Assembly: GCF_029582805.1 (NCBI RefSeq) | Contig: NZ_JAKKUT010000002.1 | Span: forward strand, 1,140,001-1,204,000 | Source of the DNA: Candidatus Synechococcus calcipolaris G9 | Lineage (GTDB): Bacteria > Cyanobacteriota > Cyanobacteriia > Thermosynechococcales > Thermosynechococcaceae | DNA length: 64,000 nt | Reading direction: 5' to 3' | Shown here: positions 35,478-46,012 of the stretch, piece by piece | Position numbering within the stretch: the first letter of the stretch is position 1 | Layout: every line of letters begins with the position of its first letter | Notes under the pieces: model-generated | Told to the model about the DNA's origin: nothing | The model's database searches: none | Seen by the model: only the letters and a program-made list of their open reading frames with translations | Program-made: the position numbers and the translations under genes

Positions 35478-36503
35478 ATGTTTGGATTGATTGGCCATCT
35501 AACTAGCCTCGAACACGCCCAAGCTGTTGCCCATCGTCTAGGCTATCCTGAGTACGGGGATCAAGGGTTAGAGTTCTGGTGTATGGCCCCACCCCAAATT
35601 GTGGATGATATTGTGGTCACCAGTGTCACTGGAAAGACCATTTACGGTAAGTACATTGAGTCCTGTTTTTTGCCGGAAATGCTGGCTAGTCAACGGGTGA
35701 AGGCGGCTACACGGAAAATTATTAATGCCATGGCCCACGCCCAGAAACACGACATTGATATTACGGCATTGGGGGGATTTTCCTCGATCATCTTTGAGAA
35801 TTTTGATCTAGAGAAAATGTCCCATGTGCGAAATGTGGATTTAGATTTTCAACGATTTACCACAGGGAACACCCATACCGCCTATGTGATCTGTCAACAG
35901 ATTGAACATGCCGCCCCCCAAGTAGGTATTGATCTGAGCCAAGCCACGATCGCTGTGTGTGGAGCAACGGGAGACATTGGTAGTGCAGTGTGTCGCTGGC
36001 TGGATGCCTGTTTAGAGGTTAAAGACTTACTTTTAGTAGCCCGTAACCGCGATCGCCTGAACGAATTACAAACGGAATTGGGGCGAGGCAAAATTCTGCC
36101 CCTAGAAGAGGCCCTACCCTTGGCAGATATTGTCGTTTGGGTTGCCAGTATGCCCAAGGGTGTGGAGCTTGATCCCCAGACATTAAAGAATCCTTCCCTA
36201 ATGATTGATGGCGGGTATCCGAAAAACATGGCAACAAAGCTTCAACATCCAGGGATTCATGTCCTCAATGGCGGTATTGTTGAGCACTCTTTGGATATTG
36301 ATTGGAAGATCATGGAAATCGTAAGTATGGATGTCCCTTCTCGGCAGATGTTCGCCTGTTTTGCCGAGGCGATGCTCCTAGAGTTTGAAGGGTGGCATAC
36401 TAATTTTTCCTGGGGACGGAATCAAATTACCGTAGAGAAAATGAAACAGATTGGTCAGGCTTCCCTTAAGCACGGCTTTCAGCCCCTCTTACTGGGGATG
36501 TGA
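35478..36503 (+). CDS. aar: Long-chain acyl-ACP reductase
   Basis: A 341-residue enzyme reducing fatty acyl-ACP to aldehyde with NADPH, feeding ADO. The Rossmann motif is [16 protein letters not shown] (about 159-174), and the likely thioester cysteine sits in [12 protein letters not shown] (about 289-300). Start [20 protein letters not shown] matches the family. It lies between ado and accA in the order common to many cyanobacteria. Confidence 0.97.
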   Translation: MFGLIGHLTSLEHAQAVAHRLGYPEYGDQGLEFWCMAPPQIVDDIVVTSVTGKTIYGKYIESCFLPEMLASQRVKAATRKIINAMAHAQKHDIDITALGGFSSIIFENFDLEKMSHVRNVDLDFQRFTTGNTHTAYVICQQIEHAAPQVGIDLSQATIAVCGATGDIGSAVCRWLDACLEVKDLLLVARNRDRLNELQTELGRGKILPLEEALPLADIVVWVASMPKGVELDPQTLKNPSLMIDGGYPKNMATKLQHPGIHVLNGGIVEHSLDIDWKIMEIVSMDVPSRQMFACFAEAMLLEFEGWHTNFSWGRNQITVEKMKQIGQASLKHGFQPLLLGM

Positions 36504-36564
36504 TTTTTAATTTTAAGTCTAATTTTTAAGTGTCATTCAAGTTCAATAAGGAATCAAAAAAATA

Positions 36565-37545
36565 ATGGCTGGTGAACGTCGCACGCTCCTCCTCGACTTT
36601 GAAAAACCCTTAGCGGAATTGGAAAGTCAAATTCAACAGGTGCGGGATAAATCCTCAGAGTTGGGTGTGGATGTTGCCGATCAAATTCGTGATTTAGAGC
36701 AGCGGGCCCGCCATGTCCGTCAAGAAATTTTCAGTAAGCTGACCCCGGGACAAACCCTACAGGTGGCGCGTCATCCCCGCCGGCCCAGTACCCTAGATTA
36801 TATCCAAGCCATTAGTGACGAGTGGTTAGAACTCCATGGCGATCGCCGTGGGAGTGATGATCCAGCGATTGTGGGCGGAGTGGGCCGGTTAGGTCAGCAA
36901 CCTGTGGTCATGCTCGGCCATCAAAAGGGGCGAGATACTAAGGACAATGTGGCCCGTAATTTTGGCATGGCATCCCCCGGAGGCTACCGCAAGGCGATGC
37001 GATTAATGGAACACGCCAATCGCTTTAGTCTGCCCATTCTCACTTTTATTGACACCCCTGCGGCTTGGGCGGGCATTGATGCCGAGAAATTTGGCCAAGG
37101 GGAGGCGATCGCCTATAACCTACGGGAAATGTTTCGCCTAGATGTGCCGATCATTTGTACGGTGATTGGGGAAGGCGGTTCCGGCGGGGCCTTAGCCATT
37201 GGCGTGGGCGATCGGTTGCTGATGTTTGAACATGCGGTGTATAGCGTTGCGCCACCGGAAGCCTGTGCGGCCATTCTTTGGCGAGATGCCCAAAAGGGCC
37301 CCATTGCCGCAGAGTCCCTGAAAATCACTGCCCCCGATCTCCTCAAATTAGGGATTATTGATGAAATTTTGCCCGAACCCATTGGCGCAGCCCACAGTGA
37401 CCCAGTACAAGCTGCGGAAAATCTGAAGCAGTCCCTAGGGCATCATCTCGCTGATTTACAAAAAATGAGCGGGGCAGAGCGGCGAGAACTTCGCTATCAA
37501 AAATTCCGGCGCATGGGGGTTTTTAGCCAGGCTAATGAGAGCTAA
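36565..37545 (+). CDS. accA: Acetyl-CoA carboxylase carboxyltransferase alpha subunit
   Basis: A 326-residue subunit which, with AccD, transfers CO2 from biotin to acetyl-CoA, making malonyl-CoA for fatty acids. Signatures: [29 protein letters not shown] and the crotonase-like oxyanion region [16 protein letters not shown]. The length is normal. Its place right after aar puts fatty-acid supply next to alkane production. The gene is preceded by about 60 bases with AAGGAATC. Confidence 0.97.
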   Translation: MAGERRTLLLDFEKPLAELESQIQQVRDKSSELGVDVADQIRDLEQRARHVRQEIFSKLTPGQTLQVARHPRRPSTLDYIQAISDEWLELHGDRRGSDDPAIVGGVGRLGQQPVVMLGHQKGRDTKDNVARNFGMASPGGYRKAMRLMEHANRFSLPILTFIDTPAAWAGIDAEKFGQGEAIAYNLREMFRLDVPIICTVIGEGGSGGALAIGVGDRLLMFEHAVYSVAPPEACAAILWRDAQKGPIAAESLKITAPDLLKLGIIDEILPEPIGAAHSDPVQAAENLKQSLGHHLADLQKMSGAERRELRYQKFRRMGVFSQANES

Positions 37546-37580
37546 GTTAGCGAGTCACCAGTCGCGAGTAACGGATTAAC

Positions 37581-38309
37581 ATGACCCATTCATCAACACC
37601 TCGGCAGGCCTTAATTACGGGTGCCAGTAGCGGCATTGGGGCTGCCACAGCCCTAGCCTTTGCAGCAGCAGGAATCAACCTGGTTCTTGTGGCCCGATCC
37701 CTGGAGAAACTGCATCAGGTGGGGGAGAAAGCAGCCCAGCAGGGCGTTAAGGTTGCCACCTATTCCCTGGATCTATCCGATCCTAGTTCGATTCAAGACT
37801 CCCTCAAGGATATCTTGGCGGAGGTGGGTGGAATCGATATTTTAGTGAATAATGCCGGCTTGGCCGTGAATGCCCCCCTGGCAGATATGCCCCTCGGAGA
37901 TTGGCAATACCTCCTGAACTTAAATGTGACGAATGCCTGGCTCTGTAGTCAAGGGGTAATTCCTGGAATGCGATCGCGGGGGTGCGGTACGATAATTAAT
38001 ATAGTTTCCATTGCCGGACGACAGGTCTTTCCCAACTGGGGAGCCTACTGCGTGACTAAATTTGCCCTGATGGGACTGACTAAAGCCCTAGCCAGCGAAG
38101 AACGCTCCCACGGAATTCGTGTCATTGCCCTCTGTCCCGGTGCCGTTGATACCCCCCTTTGGGATCAGGAAACTATTGAAGGTAGCTTTGACCGCTCTGC
38201 TATGTTATCCGCTGACAGTATCGCCCAATCGATTCTCTATGCGGTAAATCTTCCCCAGAATGCTCTTGTGGAAGAGTTGATTCTGATGCCCTTGGGCGGT
38301 GCTCTTTAG
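37581..38309 (+). CDS. Short-chain dehydrogenase/reductase
   Basis: A 242-residue classical SDR. The cofactor motif is TGASSGIGAATALAF (about 13-27) and the NNAG motif follows at about 90. The catalytic Ser-Tyr-Lys are in VSIAGRQVFP and YCVTKFALMG. An Arg after the second strand (VARSLEKL) favours NADP(H). The substrate is unknown. The gene always seems to travel with ado-aar-accA in related genomes as far as I recall, so a role in lipid or aldehyde chemistry is plausible but unproven. Confidence 0.88.
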   Translation: MTHSSTPRQALITGASSGIGAATALAFAAAGINLVLVARSLEKLHQVGEKAAQQGVKVATYSLDLSDPSSIQDSLKDILAEVGGIDILVNNAGLAVNAPLADMPLGDWQYLLNLNVTNAWLCSQGVIPGMRSRGCGTIINIVSIAGRQVFPNWGAYCVTKFALMGLTKALASEERSHGIRVIALCPGAVDTPLWDQETIEGSFDRSAMLSADSIAQSILYAVNLPQNALVEELILMPLGGAL

Positions 38310-38354
38310 GGAGTATCGTTCGTCCATTTACTTGCAGATTTCTACGATATCTCT

Positions 38355-39071
38355 ATGACGATTTCTCCTCCTCAAAGCTTTAGTGCGTCTGAACCTAGTT
38401 TCAACGGGAAAAAGGACAGCAAAGACAATCAGCCCGCGATCCTCCCCGATCGCAATACCCACCAAGGAAAAGAACCCAAATTCCAAGCTCCTCCAGCGGA
38501 TATTGCCAAGGAGGAAATGATGGCGGCGGTGCATTCCATCCTTGTGAATGTGGGGGAAGATGCGGAGCGGGAAGGCCTGCTGAAGACACCAAAACGGGTT
38601 GCCGAGGCCATGCAGTTTCTCACCAGTGGCTATAGCCAGTCCCTAGAAACCCTCGTAAATGGGGCAATCTTTGACGAAGGCCACGATGAAATGGTTCTCG
38701 TGCGGGATATTCATGCCTTTAGTCTCTGTGAGCATCATATGCTGCCCTTTATTGGCAAAGTCCATGTGGCCTATATTCCCAATCAGCGGGTCATTGGCCT
38801 GAGCAAGCTCGCACGCATTGTCGAAATGTATGCCCGTCGCTTACAGGTACAGGAACGCTTGACTCGCCAGGTGGCTGAGGCGATCGAGACGGTTTTAGAT
38901 CCCAAGGGGGTTGCCGTTGTCATGGAAGCGAGCCACATGTGCATGGTGATGCGGGGGGTGCAAAAACCTGGCTCTTGGACGGTGACCAGTTCAATGATCG
39001 GGCAGTTTCGGGATGATTCCAAAACTCGGGAAGAATTTCTGAATCTGATTCGCCATCAACCCAACTTTTGA
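38355..39071 (+). CDS. folE: GTP cyclohydrolase I
   Basis: A 238-residue enzyme opening GTP to dihydroneopterin triphosphate, the entry to folate and pterin synthesis. The zinc-binding site is [18 protein letters not shown] (about 122-139) with the second cysteine in [15 protein letters not shown]. The first ~50 residues are polar and poorly conserved, likely a disordered extension. The gene follows the SDR by 45 bases, probably in one operon. Confidence 0.95.
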   Translation: MTISPPQSFSASEPSFNGKKDSKDNQPAILPDRNTHQGKEPKFQAPPADIAKEEMMAAVHSILVNVGEDAEREGLLKTPKRVAEAMQFLTSGYSQSLETLVNGAIFDEGHDEMVLVRDIHAFSLCEHHMLPFIGKVHVAYIPNQRVIGLSKLARIVEMYARRLQVQERLTRQVAEAIETVLDPKGVAVVMEASHMCMVMRGVQKPGSWTVTSSMIGQFRDDSKTREEFLNLIRHQPNF

Positions 39072-39117
39072 AGGTAAGCAAGAACGATTCATGGGTGGAG
39101 CCAGAACTCTAGAAATT

Positions 39118-39141
39118 AAATCCCTAGCATACCTGGGATTT
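39118..39141 (+). terminator. Hairpin after folE
   Basis: AAATCCC (39118-39124) pairs with GGGATTT (39135-39141) around TAGCATACCT and is followed by AGGTTTTGTG. A moderate candidate terminator 47 bases after the folE stop, separating it from the aminotransferase gene. Confidence 0.4.
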
Positions 39142-39223
39142 AGGTTTTGTGTTCCACCGGTCAGTTCAAGGATAGGGCAACCCTTAAAATTCAGTCTATA
39201 AAACGTGTGGAAGGGAGAAGGCA

Positions 39224-40387
39224 ATGGAACTGGCGACTAGAGTGATGCAGGTCAAACCATCAGTCACCTTAGCCATTGATACCAAAGCCAAGGGAATGCG
39301 GGCTGCGGGGGAAGATATCTGTAGCTTCAGTGCCGGCGAACCGGACTTTAATACCCCAGATCATATTAAACGGGCGGCCCAGGATGCTCTGGATCAGGGG
39401 AAAACTCGCTACGGCCCAGCGGCGGGAGAACCGGCTCTACGGGCAGCGATCGCCGAAAAACTGAACCGGGATAATCAGTTAGCCTACGCCCCTAGCAATA
39501 TTGCCGTCACCAATGGTGGCAAGCAATCTCTCTTTAACCTCATGTTGGCCTTGATCAATCCCGGCGACGAAGTGATCATTCCCGCCCCCTACTGGTTGAG
39601 CTATCCAGAAATGGTTCATTTGGCAGCGGGGGTTCCGGTAATTGTACCCACCAATGCTGAAAGTGGCTATCGCATTACCCCAGAGCAATTAGAGGCGGCC
39701 ATTACCCCGAAAACCCGCCTATTTGTCTTAAACTCTCCCAATAATCCCACGGGGATGGTCTATAGCCCAGGGGAAATTCAGGCCTTGGCTGAGGTAGTGG
39801 TTAAGCATCAGTTGTGGGTGGTATCCGATGAAATCTATGAAAAAATTCGCTACGATGATACCCCGCACCTGAGTATTGGTGCCGTGAGTTCTCCGGCCTT
39901 TGAACGTACCATTATTAGTAGTGGCTTTGCTAAGGCCTATGCCATGACCGGTTGGCGGGTGGGCTATTTAGCGGGCCCTGAGGAACTAATTAACGCCACG
40001 ATTAAAATTCAGGGCCATAGCACATCCAATGTCTGTACCTTTGCCCAGTTTGGGGCGATCGCCGCCCTAAACGGTTCCCAGGATTGCGTAGAAACGATGA
40101 TGATGGCCTTTAAGCAGCGACGGCAGATCATGTACGAGGGCATGGCCGCTATTCCTGGTCTGAGTTGTATCCAACCCAAAGGGGCATTCTATTTATTTGT
40201 GAATATCAGTAAAACAGGCTTGGGATCCCTAGAGTTTTGCGATCGCCTCCTAGGGGAAAAAAAAGTAGCCGTCATTCCCGGCAAAGCCTTTGGGGCAGAC
40301 GACCACATTCGCTTATCCTATGCCACAGATGTAGAGACGATTCAAAAGGGTATTGAACGCATCGCTACATTTGTGTCGAGTATTTAG
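39224..40387 (+). CDS. aspC: Aspartate aminotransferase (class I, PLP)
   Basis: A 387-residue fold-type I aminotransferase exchanging amino groups between aspartate/glutamate and oxo-acids. Signatures: [13 protein letters not shown] (substrate loop), [12 protein letters not shown] (about 171-182; PLP pyridine contact), [13 protein letters not shown], and the PLP-lysine in [17 protein letters not shown] (about 230-246). The sequence class is the thermophilic/prephenate-type AspAT common in cyanobacteria. The stop is three bases from the stop of the convergent gene. Confidence 0.9.
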   Translation: MELATRVMQVKPSVTLAIDTKAKGMRAAGEDICSFSAGEPDFNTPDHIKRAAQDALDQGKTRYGPAAGEPALRAAIAEKLNRDNQLAYAPSNIAVTNGGKQSLFNLMLALINPGDEVIIPAPYWLSYPEMVHLAAGVPVIVPTNAESGYRITPEQLEAAITPKTRLFVLNSPNNPTGMVYSPGEIQALAEVVVKHQLWVVSDEIYEKIRYDDTPHLSIGAVSSPAFERTIISSGFAKAYAMTGWRVGYLAGPEELINATIKIQGHSTSNVCTFAQFGAIAALNGSQDCVETMMMAFKQRRQIMYEGMAAIPGLSCIQPKGAFYLFVNISKTGLGSLEFCDRLLGEKKVAVIPGKAFGADDHIRLSYATDVETIQKGIERIATFVSSI

Positions 40388-40390
40388 AAT

Positions 40391-40705
40391 TTATTCCTCG
40401 GATGGAGATTCGGAGGCTTCCGGTAACTCTTTGGATTCGCAAAGAATATCCCAAGCGGCCTTGGCGGCTCTGCTCACCCGTTCTTCAAAGCCCTTGGCCT
40501 GGGTGGTCACCGTATCCGCACCGGATTTAATTTCCGAAACAGCCTTTTCTATAGCAGCTTGAACATCCGCCGGTAAACTTTTGAACTGGGCCGCCGTAAG
40601 ACGTTGGAGAGCTTCAATGAGAGCTTTGGCGGCTTCCGTTACCTCTGCTGGATCAACGGTCTCCTCAACAGGAGTATCAACAGAGGTGGTTGATTCTTCA
40701 CTCAT
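40391..40705 (-). CDS. Small helical protein, unknown
   Basis: A 104-residue acidic protein with no cysteine pair, no signal and no membrane span; predicted largely helical (TEAAKALIEALQRLTAAQ and AAIEKAVSEIKSGAD). I do not recognise it. It has an ATG preceded by a GGAGT-like site and is convergent with the aminotransferase. It lies 88 bases upstream of ftsW in the same direction and could be co-transcribed with it. Confidence 0.55.
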   Translation of the reverse strand: MSEESTTSVDTPVEETVDPAEVTEAAKALIEALQRLTAAQFKSLPADVQAAIEKAVSEIKSGADTVTTQAKGFEERVSRAAKAAWDILCESKELPEASESPSEE

Positions 40706-40793
40706 GATTTCTTTGACTCCAGGAATTACAACTAGATAGGTCTGCTTGGAGTATACCGCGTGTTTCCGGAGGATGCTAGAGGATGGGTACCAG

Positions 40794-42131
40794 CTACCGT
40801 TTTGTGCTGCGGTGGGGTTTCCCTCGGGGGCGTTTTAGGGGAGTGACGCGGCTAGAGGGGGGCGGTGATGGTCGGAGTCTAGAAGCAGATGCCGGAAATG
40901 GGGCAGGGGTCGCGGGCTGTTTTTTCTGACGTTTCTTGCGAATTTTGATCTGCTCTAGGCGCTGCTCAACGGACGTTTTTTCCGGGAAAGACAAAATATC
41001 AGCTTGATGACATTCCCGGGCCGCCCGAATCAAAATCCCAGCGATCGCTAGACTGGCCATCATGGAACTGCCACCATAGCTAAACAGGGGAAAGGGTAAT
41101 CCCGTCGTCGGCAAGATGCCAATGGATACCCCCACATTAATGAGTGCTTGGAGGAGCATCATCACCATTGCCCCTAAGGCGACAAGGCGGGAAATGGGAT
41201 CTCGGGTTTGACCTACCACCCGCAGGGCGATCGCCCCATATATCCCCAGCAACACCAGTAGTAATAGGCAACCAATGAAGCCCATTTCTTCCGCAAAAAT
41301 AGCAAATATAAAATCGGTATGTTGAATGGGTAAGTAGGAGAGTTTCTGTTGGGACATACCATAGCCCACTCCGGAGACCCCCCCAGAGCCAACGGCCAGT
41401 AAGCTTTGTACCAGTTGATACCCATCTCCCATGGAATCGGACCAGGGATCTAAAAAGGACATCACCCGTCGCCGTTGGTACTCCCGTAGGCTAATACTCA
41501 GCACCGCCAAACCCACTCCCCCCAAAGCCGTCAAACCCATGGGAATCAAGGGTAAACCTGCTCCTAAGGCAATCAGCCAGAGACTCATGCCACACAGAGC
41601 GGTGGTACTAAGATTGGGTTGAATTAAAATTCCCAACAGGGTGAGGGCAAAGGCCGTCAACCAGAAAAAGCGGGCACGATTATGTAAACGGTGCCAACTA
41701 CCAAAAAACCACGCCGCCTGCAACACTAAAAAGGGCTTCATTAGTTCTGAGGGTTGGATCTGCACCGGCCCAATCGCAATCCAACGGGTTGCCCCCATTA
41801 CCGTGGTTCCCACCCCTGGTATTCGCGTTGCCCAAATTAGTAAAAAACAAAGGAAAAATCCAGGAATTGCTAATTGCAGCGATCGCCGTAGGGGAGTACG
41901 GATAAAAAATTGAAACCCAACCCAACCCAGTACCGTCCAAATTAACTGCCGCTTAAAATAAAAAAGACCATCCCCAGCCTCCGCCAATCCCACGGGCAGG
42001 GATGCCGAAAAGAGAACCAGTAACCCCAAGCCTAGCCAAAGTACCGTTAACCAATTCAGGAGTCGTGCTTCTAAACTCCAGGTACGAACGGATGGATCCA
42101 ATAGAGGAATGAATCGCCACCAATTTGCCAA
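40794..42131 (-). CDS. ftsW: Cell division protein FtsW (SEDS glycosyltransferase)
   Basis: A 445-residue SEDS protein with about ten membrane helices. With FtsI it polymerises septal peptidoglycan. Signatures: GATRWIAIGPVQIQPSELMK (about 128-147), PNLSTTALCGMS, SYLPIQHTDFIFAIFAEEMG (about 263-282) and FPLFSYGGSSMMA (about 339-351). The basic C-terminal tail (about 385-445), rich in Lys, Arg, Pro and Ser, is cytoplasmic. RodA is excluded mainly by sequence resemblance, so FtsW is likely but not certain. Confidence 0.88.
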   Translation of the reverse strand: MANWWRFIPLLDPSVRTWSLEARLLNWLTVLWLGLGLLVLFSASLPVGLAEAGDGLFYFKRQLIWTVLGWVGFQFFIRTPLRRSLQLAIPGFFLCFLLIWATRIPGVGTTVMGATRWIAIGPVQIQPSELMKPFLVLQAAWFFGSWHRLHNRARFFWLTAFALTLLGILIQPNLSTTALCGMSLWLIALGAGLPLIPMGLTALGGVGLAVLSISLREYQRRRVMSFLDPWSDSMGDGYQLVQSLLAVGSGGVSGVGYGMSQQKLSYLPIQHTDFIFAIFAEEMGFIGCLLLLVLLGIYGAIALRVVGQTRDPISRLVALGAMVMMLLQALINVGVSIGILPTTGLPFPLFSYGGSSMMASLAIAGILIRAARECHQADILSFPEKTSVEQRLEQIKIRKKRQKKQPATPAPFPASASRLRPSPPPSSRVTPLKRPRGKPHRSTKR

Positions 42132-42230
42132 GATTAGTTCTTCTCCCTATCCCAGTTAATTGTTATACCCTACCGCCATCCTTATAGGTACAATTTTGTA
42201 TCTGGCACAGGTTCTATGCAAATTTGTGCA

Positions 42231-42278
42231 TAAAAAAAAAGAAAAACCCGACCCCTAACCGCTGAGGTTAAGATCGGG
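42231..42278 (-). terminator. Rho-independent terminator of apcABC
   Basis: On the minus strand a GC-rich stem (CCCGA/TCGGG with inner AACC/GGTT, 42247-42278) is followed by T5, C and T9. It is a textbook intrinsic terminator about 85 bases after apcC. Confidence 0.85.
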
Positions 42279-42361
42279 AAGATGGAATTTCGAGTAATTC
42301 GAGTAAACTGACTTGCCGGAACAGGCTACTTGCTGCCCAAGACCTAGAGAATCTAGCTCCC

Positions 42362-42565
42362 TTAAGCAAGTCCAGTATTTGCTCCCGGCTTACCGGTAGA
42401 GAGTTCTACCTTGACAATCGTGCCACCCATCTTTTGAATTCGTTGCTGTTCCCGGAACCAGTTATCGTAGGGAACCAGTTTAGTAAAGTAGGTATTTTGC
42501 AATTCCCGCTGGGTGCGAATCCGGGTTTGACTTGGAACGCAGGCTGTAACTTTGAACATGCGCAT
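42362..42565 (-). CDS. apcC: Phycobilisome core linker ApcC (LC 7.8)
   Basis: A 67-residue linker capping the allophycocyanin core cylinders. The sequence (MRMFKVTACVPSQTRIRTQR at the start) is nearly invariant among cyanobacteria. It comes after apcA and apcB, 193 bases downstream of apcB, and before the terminator. Confidence 0.97.
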   Translation of the reverse strand: MRMFKVTACVPSQTRIRTQRELQNTYFTKLVPYDNWFREQQRIQKMGGTIVKVELSTGKPGANTGLA

Positions 42566-42758
42566 AGGTTATCGGCTCCAAACTGAAAACGTCCAGAAAT
42601 AGTTTCTTTTTAATTAAATACTACAAGGCTGGGAGCTAAGGACTTGCCTCAGACTGTCTAAGCTCACGTATGGGCCATGCACAGGCTGAAACCCTCCCCT
42701 AACTTCCCAGACCTGAAACGCTTAGAAGAATTACCCTAGGGCAATCACCTCAAGACGA

Positions 42759-43244
42759 CTAGCTTAAGCCAGAGCAGATATAGTCAAGGTAGACACCCAT
42801 TTCTTTACCAGCATCGGCACCCACCAAGCTGGCGGTGACTTCTTTGATGGCTTGAATGGCTTGGACTGTGGCAGCAATGGGCACGCCCAAAGAATTGTAG
42901 GTTTCTTTCAGACCATTAAGTACCCGCTCATCCAAAATGGAGGGATCCCCAGCCAACATGGCATAGGTTGCATAGCGAAGGTAGTAGTCTAGGTCACGGA
43001 TACAAGCCGCATAGCGACGGGTGGTGTACATGTTGCCACCGGGACGGGTAATGTCAGAATAAAGCAGGGACTTGGCCACAGCTTCCTTGACGATACCAGC
43101 AGCATTGGAGCTGATGACGGTGGCGGCCCGAACCCGAAGTTCGCCGGTGGAGAAGTAAGCCTTAAGCTTTTCCAACGCAGCGGTGTCTAGATACTTGCCC
43201 TGCACATCAGACGAATTGATGACAGCGGTAATCGCGTCTTGCAT
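42759..43244 (-). CDS. apcB: Allophycocyanin beta subunit
   Basis: A 161-residue phycobiliprotein. The chromophore cysteine is in [20 protein letters not shown] (about 81), and the preceding Asn in [10 protein letters not shown] is the residue normally methylated in beta subunits. It forms trimers with ApcA in the phycobilisome core and passes energy to photosystem II. Follows apcA after 63 bases with an AGGAA-type ribosome site. Confidence 0.98.
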   Translation of the reverse strand: MQDAITAVINSSDVQGKYLDTAALEKLKAYFSTGELRVRAATVISSNAAGIVKEAVAKSLLYSDITRPGGNMYTTRRYAACIRDLDYYLRYATYAMLAGDPSILDERVLNGLKETYNSLGVPIAATVQAIQAIKEVTASLVGADAGKEMGVYLDYICSGLS

Positions 43245-43307
43245 AGTTAAAATTCCTCAGAAATTTTCTCAATGATTAACAAAGTTCAAACGCAAGAGAT
43301 CGCAGAC

Positions 43308-43793
43308 CTACTGCATGGCCCCGATGACAAAATCGAAGTAAGCGCCAGCTTCAGCGGCATCTTCGGCTGACAGTAGGGAAGCAGCGGCGTTTTTAGCAGC
43401 CCGGACACCCTCTGCAACAGCCGGGATGGGGGTTCCCAGGGAATTGTACATTTCCCGCACGCCGACTAAACCGATTTCTTCAATGGGGGTGACATCACCA
43501 GCAACGACTCCGTAGGTGACCAGACGAAGGTAGTAGTCTAGGTCACGCAGGCAGGTGGCGGTCATTTCTTCACCGTAGGCATTGCCACCGGGGGAAACGA
43601 CATCGGGCCGCTTCTGGAAGAGTTGGTCGCCAGCTTGCTTAACAATCCGCTCCCGATTCTCTGTCAATGTTTGGGCAATGCGGAGACGCTTTTCGCCACT
43701 GGTGACGAAGCTTTTGATCCGATCTAATTCGCCAGGGCTGAGGTAACGGGCCTCGGCATCAGCATTCACGATCGATTTCGTGACAACGCTCAT
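43308..43793 (-). CDS. apcA: Allophycocyanin alpha subunit
   Basis: A 161-residue phycobiliprotein with the bilin cysteine in [18 protein letters not shown]. Partner of ApcB. A GGAGG site lies before the ATG (AGGAAATAA). This is the first gene of the operon apcA-apcB-apcC. The core-membrane linker apcE, often upstream of apcA, is not here. Confidence 0.98.
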   Translation of the reverse strand: MSVVTKSIVNADAEARYLSPGELDRIKSFVTSGEKRLRIAQTLTENRERIVKQAGDQLFQKRPDVVSPGGNAYGEEMTATCLRDLDYYLRLVTYGVVAGDVTPIEEIGLVGVREMYNSLGTPIPAVAEGVRAAKNAAASLLSAEDAAEAGAYFDFVIGAMQ

Positions 43794-44151
43794 TTATTTC
43801 CTCCAAAATTGGAATTGTGAAACAAGGGGCTTGATTTTTAGGGCATATGCCGCCAGAAAGTTTCGACTGCTCCGTTAATATCCCTGAATTGAACTCTTCA
43901 GAAATTTTAATGGGCAGAATCCCCTAGGGGTTGAGAAACCTTCCGGGAAACATTCTCGGACATTGTGGGGACATCTCTCACATCCTCGCAATGCTTTTTA
44001 ACATTCTTTCACCTGAACCATGATCCGCTTGGGGCAGGTAGCGTACATAAGACCTAAAATGCATTAATTTTTGTAACATTGTGTCACGGAATCTTTACCA
44101 AAACAGGGTAAATCAAGGATTCGTGGCGATCTCAGGCGAACTAATATCTCT
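43794..44151 (-). promoter_or_regulatory. Promoter and leader region of apcABC
   Basis: 358 bases without a gene between apcA and the GIY-YIG-like gene on the same strand. Highly expressed apc operons have long leaders. I cannot place the transcription start from sequence alone; no coding frame is visible. Confidence 0.45.
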
Positions 44152-44748
44152 CTAATATCTAAAGGGCGTATGCCAATAGGGCCAATTTTCTTTATTAAAG
44201 GGCGATCGCCATTTTAGGATCAGGTGTCGCTCCTGTTCTTGGCGTTGGTGTTTTCGGCTGGGGGCATGGTACCAAAAGGCAATTCCCACGGCGACGGCCG
44301 CATCCACATGACGATGGGCGGCTACATAATTTTGGAGGTACTGTTTACAGTCATGGTTTCCCTGCCAGCGTTGCCCCGATCGCCCGGTTTCGCCAATATA
44401 GAGGAGCAAGGGATAATTGTAGTCCATGACAAAGTAAAAGGCCGCCTGGCCCTTGGGAGAGCTTTTTTGTCGCCAGAATAGGGTATTTTCACAGGGCAAT
44501 GTAAAGGGATTAAGGTTTTCCCAGGTTGGGGGTGGGGTCTCAAGGTCAAATAGAGGGACTTGGGCGGTAGTCTTTGCCTGGGATACCTGGGTCTGGTAGG
44601 TGCGAATGGGCTGTTTCCAGGCATCAAGATGATCGAAATTAAGGTGAGGTGATTTCCCCTGGGACGGGCCGACGTTGTACTGGCCCGTTTGTCCCCGAAC
44701 GCGCCAAAGAACCTCTGGGGGAAAGAGTTGGCCTTGTTCCGGTTTCAT
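44152..44748 (-). CDS. GIY-YIG nuclease-like protein
   Basis: A 198-residue soluble protein. The C-terminal half carries a GIY-YIG-like core: LLLYIGETGRSGQRW (about 115-129; YIG with the following Arg), a His-rich middle (AAHRHVDAAVAVG), and QEQERHLILKWRSPFNKENW (about 168-187; Glu and Asn of the metal site). The first ~90 residues are not recognised. The GIY half is not obvious, so activity is uncertain. Could be a DNA-repair or mobile-element enzyme. Confidence 0.6.
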   Translation of the reverse strand: MKPEQGQLFPPEVLWRVRGQTGQYNVGPSQGKSPHLNFDHLDAWKQPIRTYQTQVSQAKTTAQVPLFDLETPPPTWENLNPFTLPCENTLFWRQKSSPKGQAAFYFVMDYNYPLLLYIGETGRSGQRWQGNHDCKQYLQNYVAAHRHVDAAVAVGIAFWYHAPSRKHQRQEQERHLILKWRSPFNKENWPYWHTPFRY

Positions 44749-44850
44749 GGAATCAGGGGTGTATTTACAACGGACGAAGCCTTCAATATGATAACTTCCA
44801 TCTCGGCGATCGCCCTAGGGGTAAATCAAATATCCTGTAATGCCCTATAC

Positions 44851-44880
44851 TATTTTAATATTGAGAATATATTGCATTAG
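44851..44880 (+). promoter_or_regulatory. Possible Fur-type operator upstream of futA
   Basis: An A/T-rich imperfect palindrome (around AATATTGAGAATATATT) about 60 bases before the futA ATG. Iron-uptake genes are normally Fur-repressed and this resembles the A/T-rich Fur box only loosely. Confidence 0.25.
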
Positions 44881-44930
44881 TTGGACACCAGTAGTAAACC
44901 TTAGAGTACGTCATTTTCGGGAAATTATCT

Positions 44931-45983
44931 ATGAAGCGGCGACGGTTAATTGGCTATATGGGCTTGATGGCGATTGTTTCAACTCTGACGATTAGTTGCA
45001 ATAATGTACCTCCAGGCTCCACTCCAGAAGCTACCGCCCCAGATGTTGCGGTGGTATCGAACGGAGAATTGACCATCTATTCTGGTCGGAATGAAAACCT
45101 AATTGGCCCATTACTGGAAGAATTTGAGGCGGAAACAGGGACAAAAGTGAATGTCCGCTATGGGGATACGGCGGAGTTGGCCGCAGCTATTTTAGAGGAA
45201 GGTGCAAACACCCCCGCAGATCTATTTTTTGGCCAGGATGCTGGGGCATTGGGGGCCCTCCAGAAGGAAAATCGTGCCCGAACTTTGCCGGAACCAATCC
45301 TAGAAAAGGTGGATGTTCGGTTTCGGTCTCCTGAAGGTCAATGGATTGGTATTTCTGGGCGGGCCCGGGTCTTAGACTACAATACAGAACGGGTACAACC
45401 CAGTGAATTGCCCAATTCCATCTGGGAACTCACGGAAGAAAAGTGGCGGGGCCGGGTGGGTTGGGCCCCAACTAATGGTTCCTTTCAATCCTTTGTGACG
45501 GCCCTGCGCTTAACTGAGGGGGATGAGAAGACCCTAGAATGGCTCAAGGCAATGCGGGCCAATGATGTTCAGGTTTACAACAACAACACTGGGATTGTTG
45601 AGGCTCTGGGTCGAGGTGAAGTGGATATTGGCTTGGTAAATAATTATTATTTGGGTCGATTCAAGGCGGAAAACCCTAATTTTCCAGTAGCCCACCACTA
45701 TACTCAGGAAGATGCTGGTTCCATGGTTAATGTGGCCGGAGTGGCTATGATCAATGAATCGGATCAGCAGGAGGCCGCCCTAGGGTTGATTGAATATTTA
45801 CTCTCACCCCAGTCCCAGGCCTATTTTGCTGAGGAAACCAACGAGTATCCCTTGGTTAAAGGTAGCCCCTCTCCCAAGGATCAAATCCCTCTAGATCAAA
45901 TCAAAGCCCCCCAAATTGATTTGAGTAATCTGGATGATTTGGAAGGAACGCTGGTTCTGTTGAAGCAGTCTGGGGCACTTTAA
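44931..45983 (+). CDS. futA: Iron(III) ABC transporter substrate-binding protein
   Basis: A 350-residue periplasmic lipoprotein. The signal ends in a lipobox, LTISC (about 19-23), so the mature protein is membrane-tethered. The body follows the FutA/FbpA family: ELTIYSGRNENLIGPLLEEF (about 47-66), then the Tyr-rich iron pocket with VNNYYLGRF (about 238). It delivers Fe(III) to the permease FutB, whose gene follows after 29 bases. The usual ATPase FutC is not in the window. Confidence 0.92.
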   Translation: MKRRRLIGYMGLMAIVSTLTISCNNVPPGSTPEATAPDVAVVSNGELTIYSGRNENLIGPLLEEFEAETGTKVNVRYGDTAELAAAILEEGANTPADLFFGQDAGALGALQKENRARTLPEPILEKVDVRFRSPEGQWIGISGRARVLDYNTERVQPSELPNSIWELTEEKWRGRVGWAPTNGSFQSFVTALRLTEGDEKTLEWLKAMRANDVQVYNNNTGIVEALGRGEVDIGLVNNYYLGRFKAENPNFPVAHHYTQEDAGSMVNVAGVAMINESDQQEAALGLIEYLLSPQSQAYFAEETNEYPLVKGSPSPKDQIPLDQIKAPQIDLSNLDDLEGTLVLLKQSGAL

Positions 45984-46012
45984 AATCACGGGAATTTGAA
46001 ATCACGGAAATA

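Noticed and set aside
43308-44151. apcE upstream of apcA
   Set aside because: The upstream gene is a GIY-YIG-like protein; no large linker gene is present in the window.
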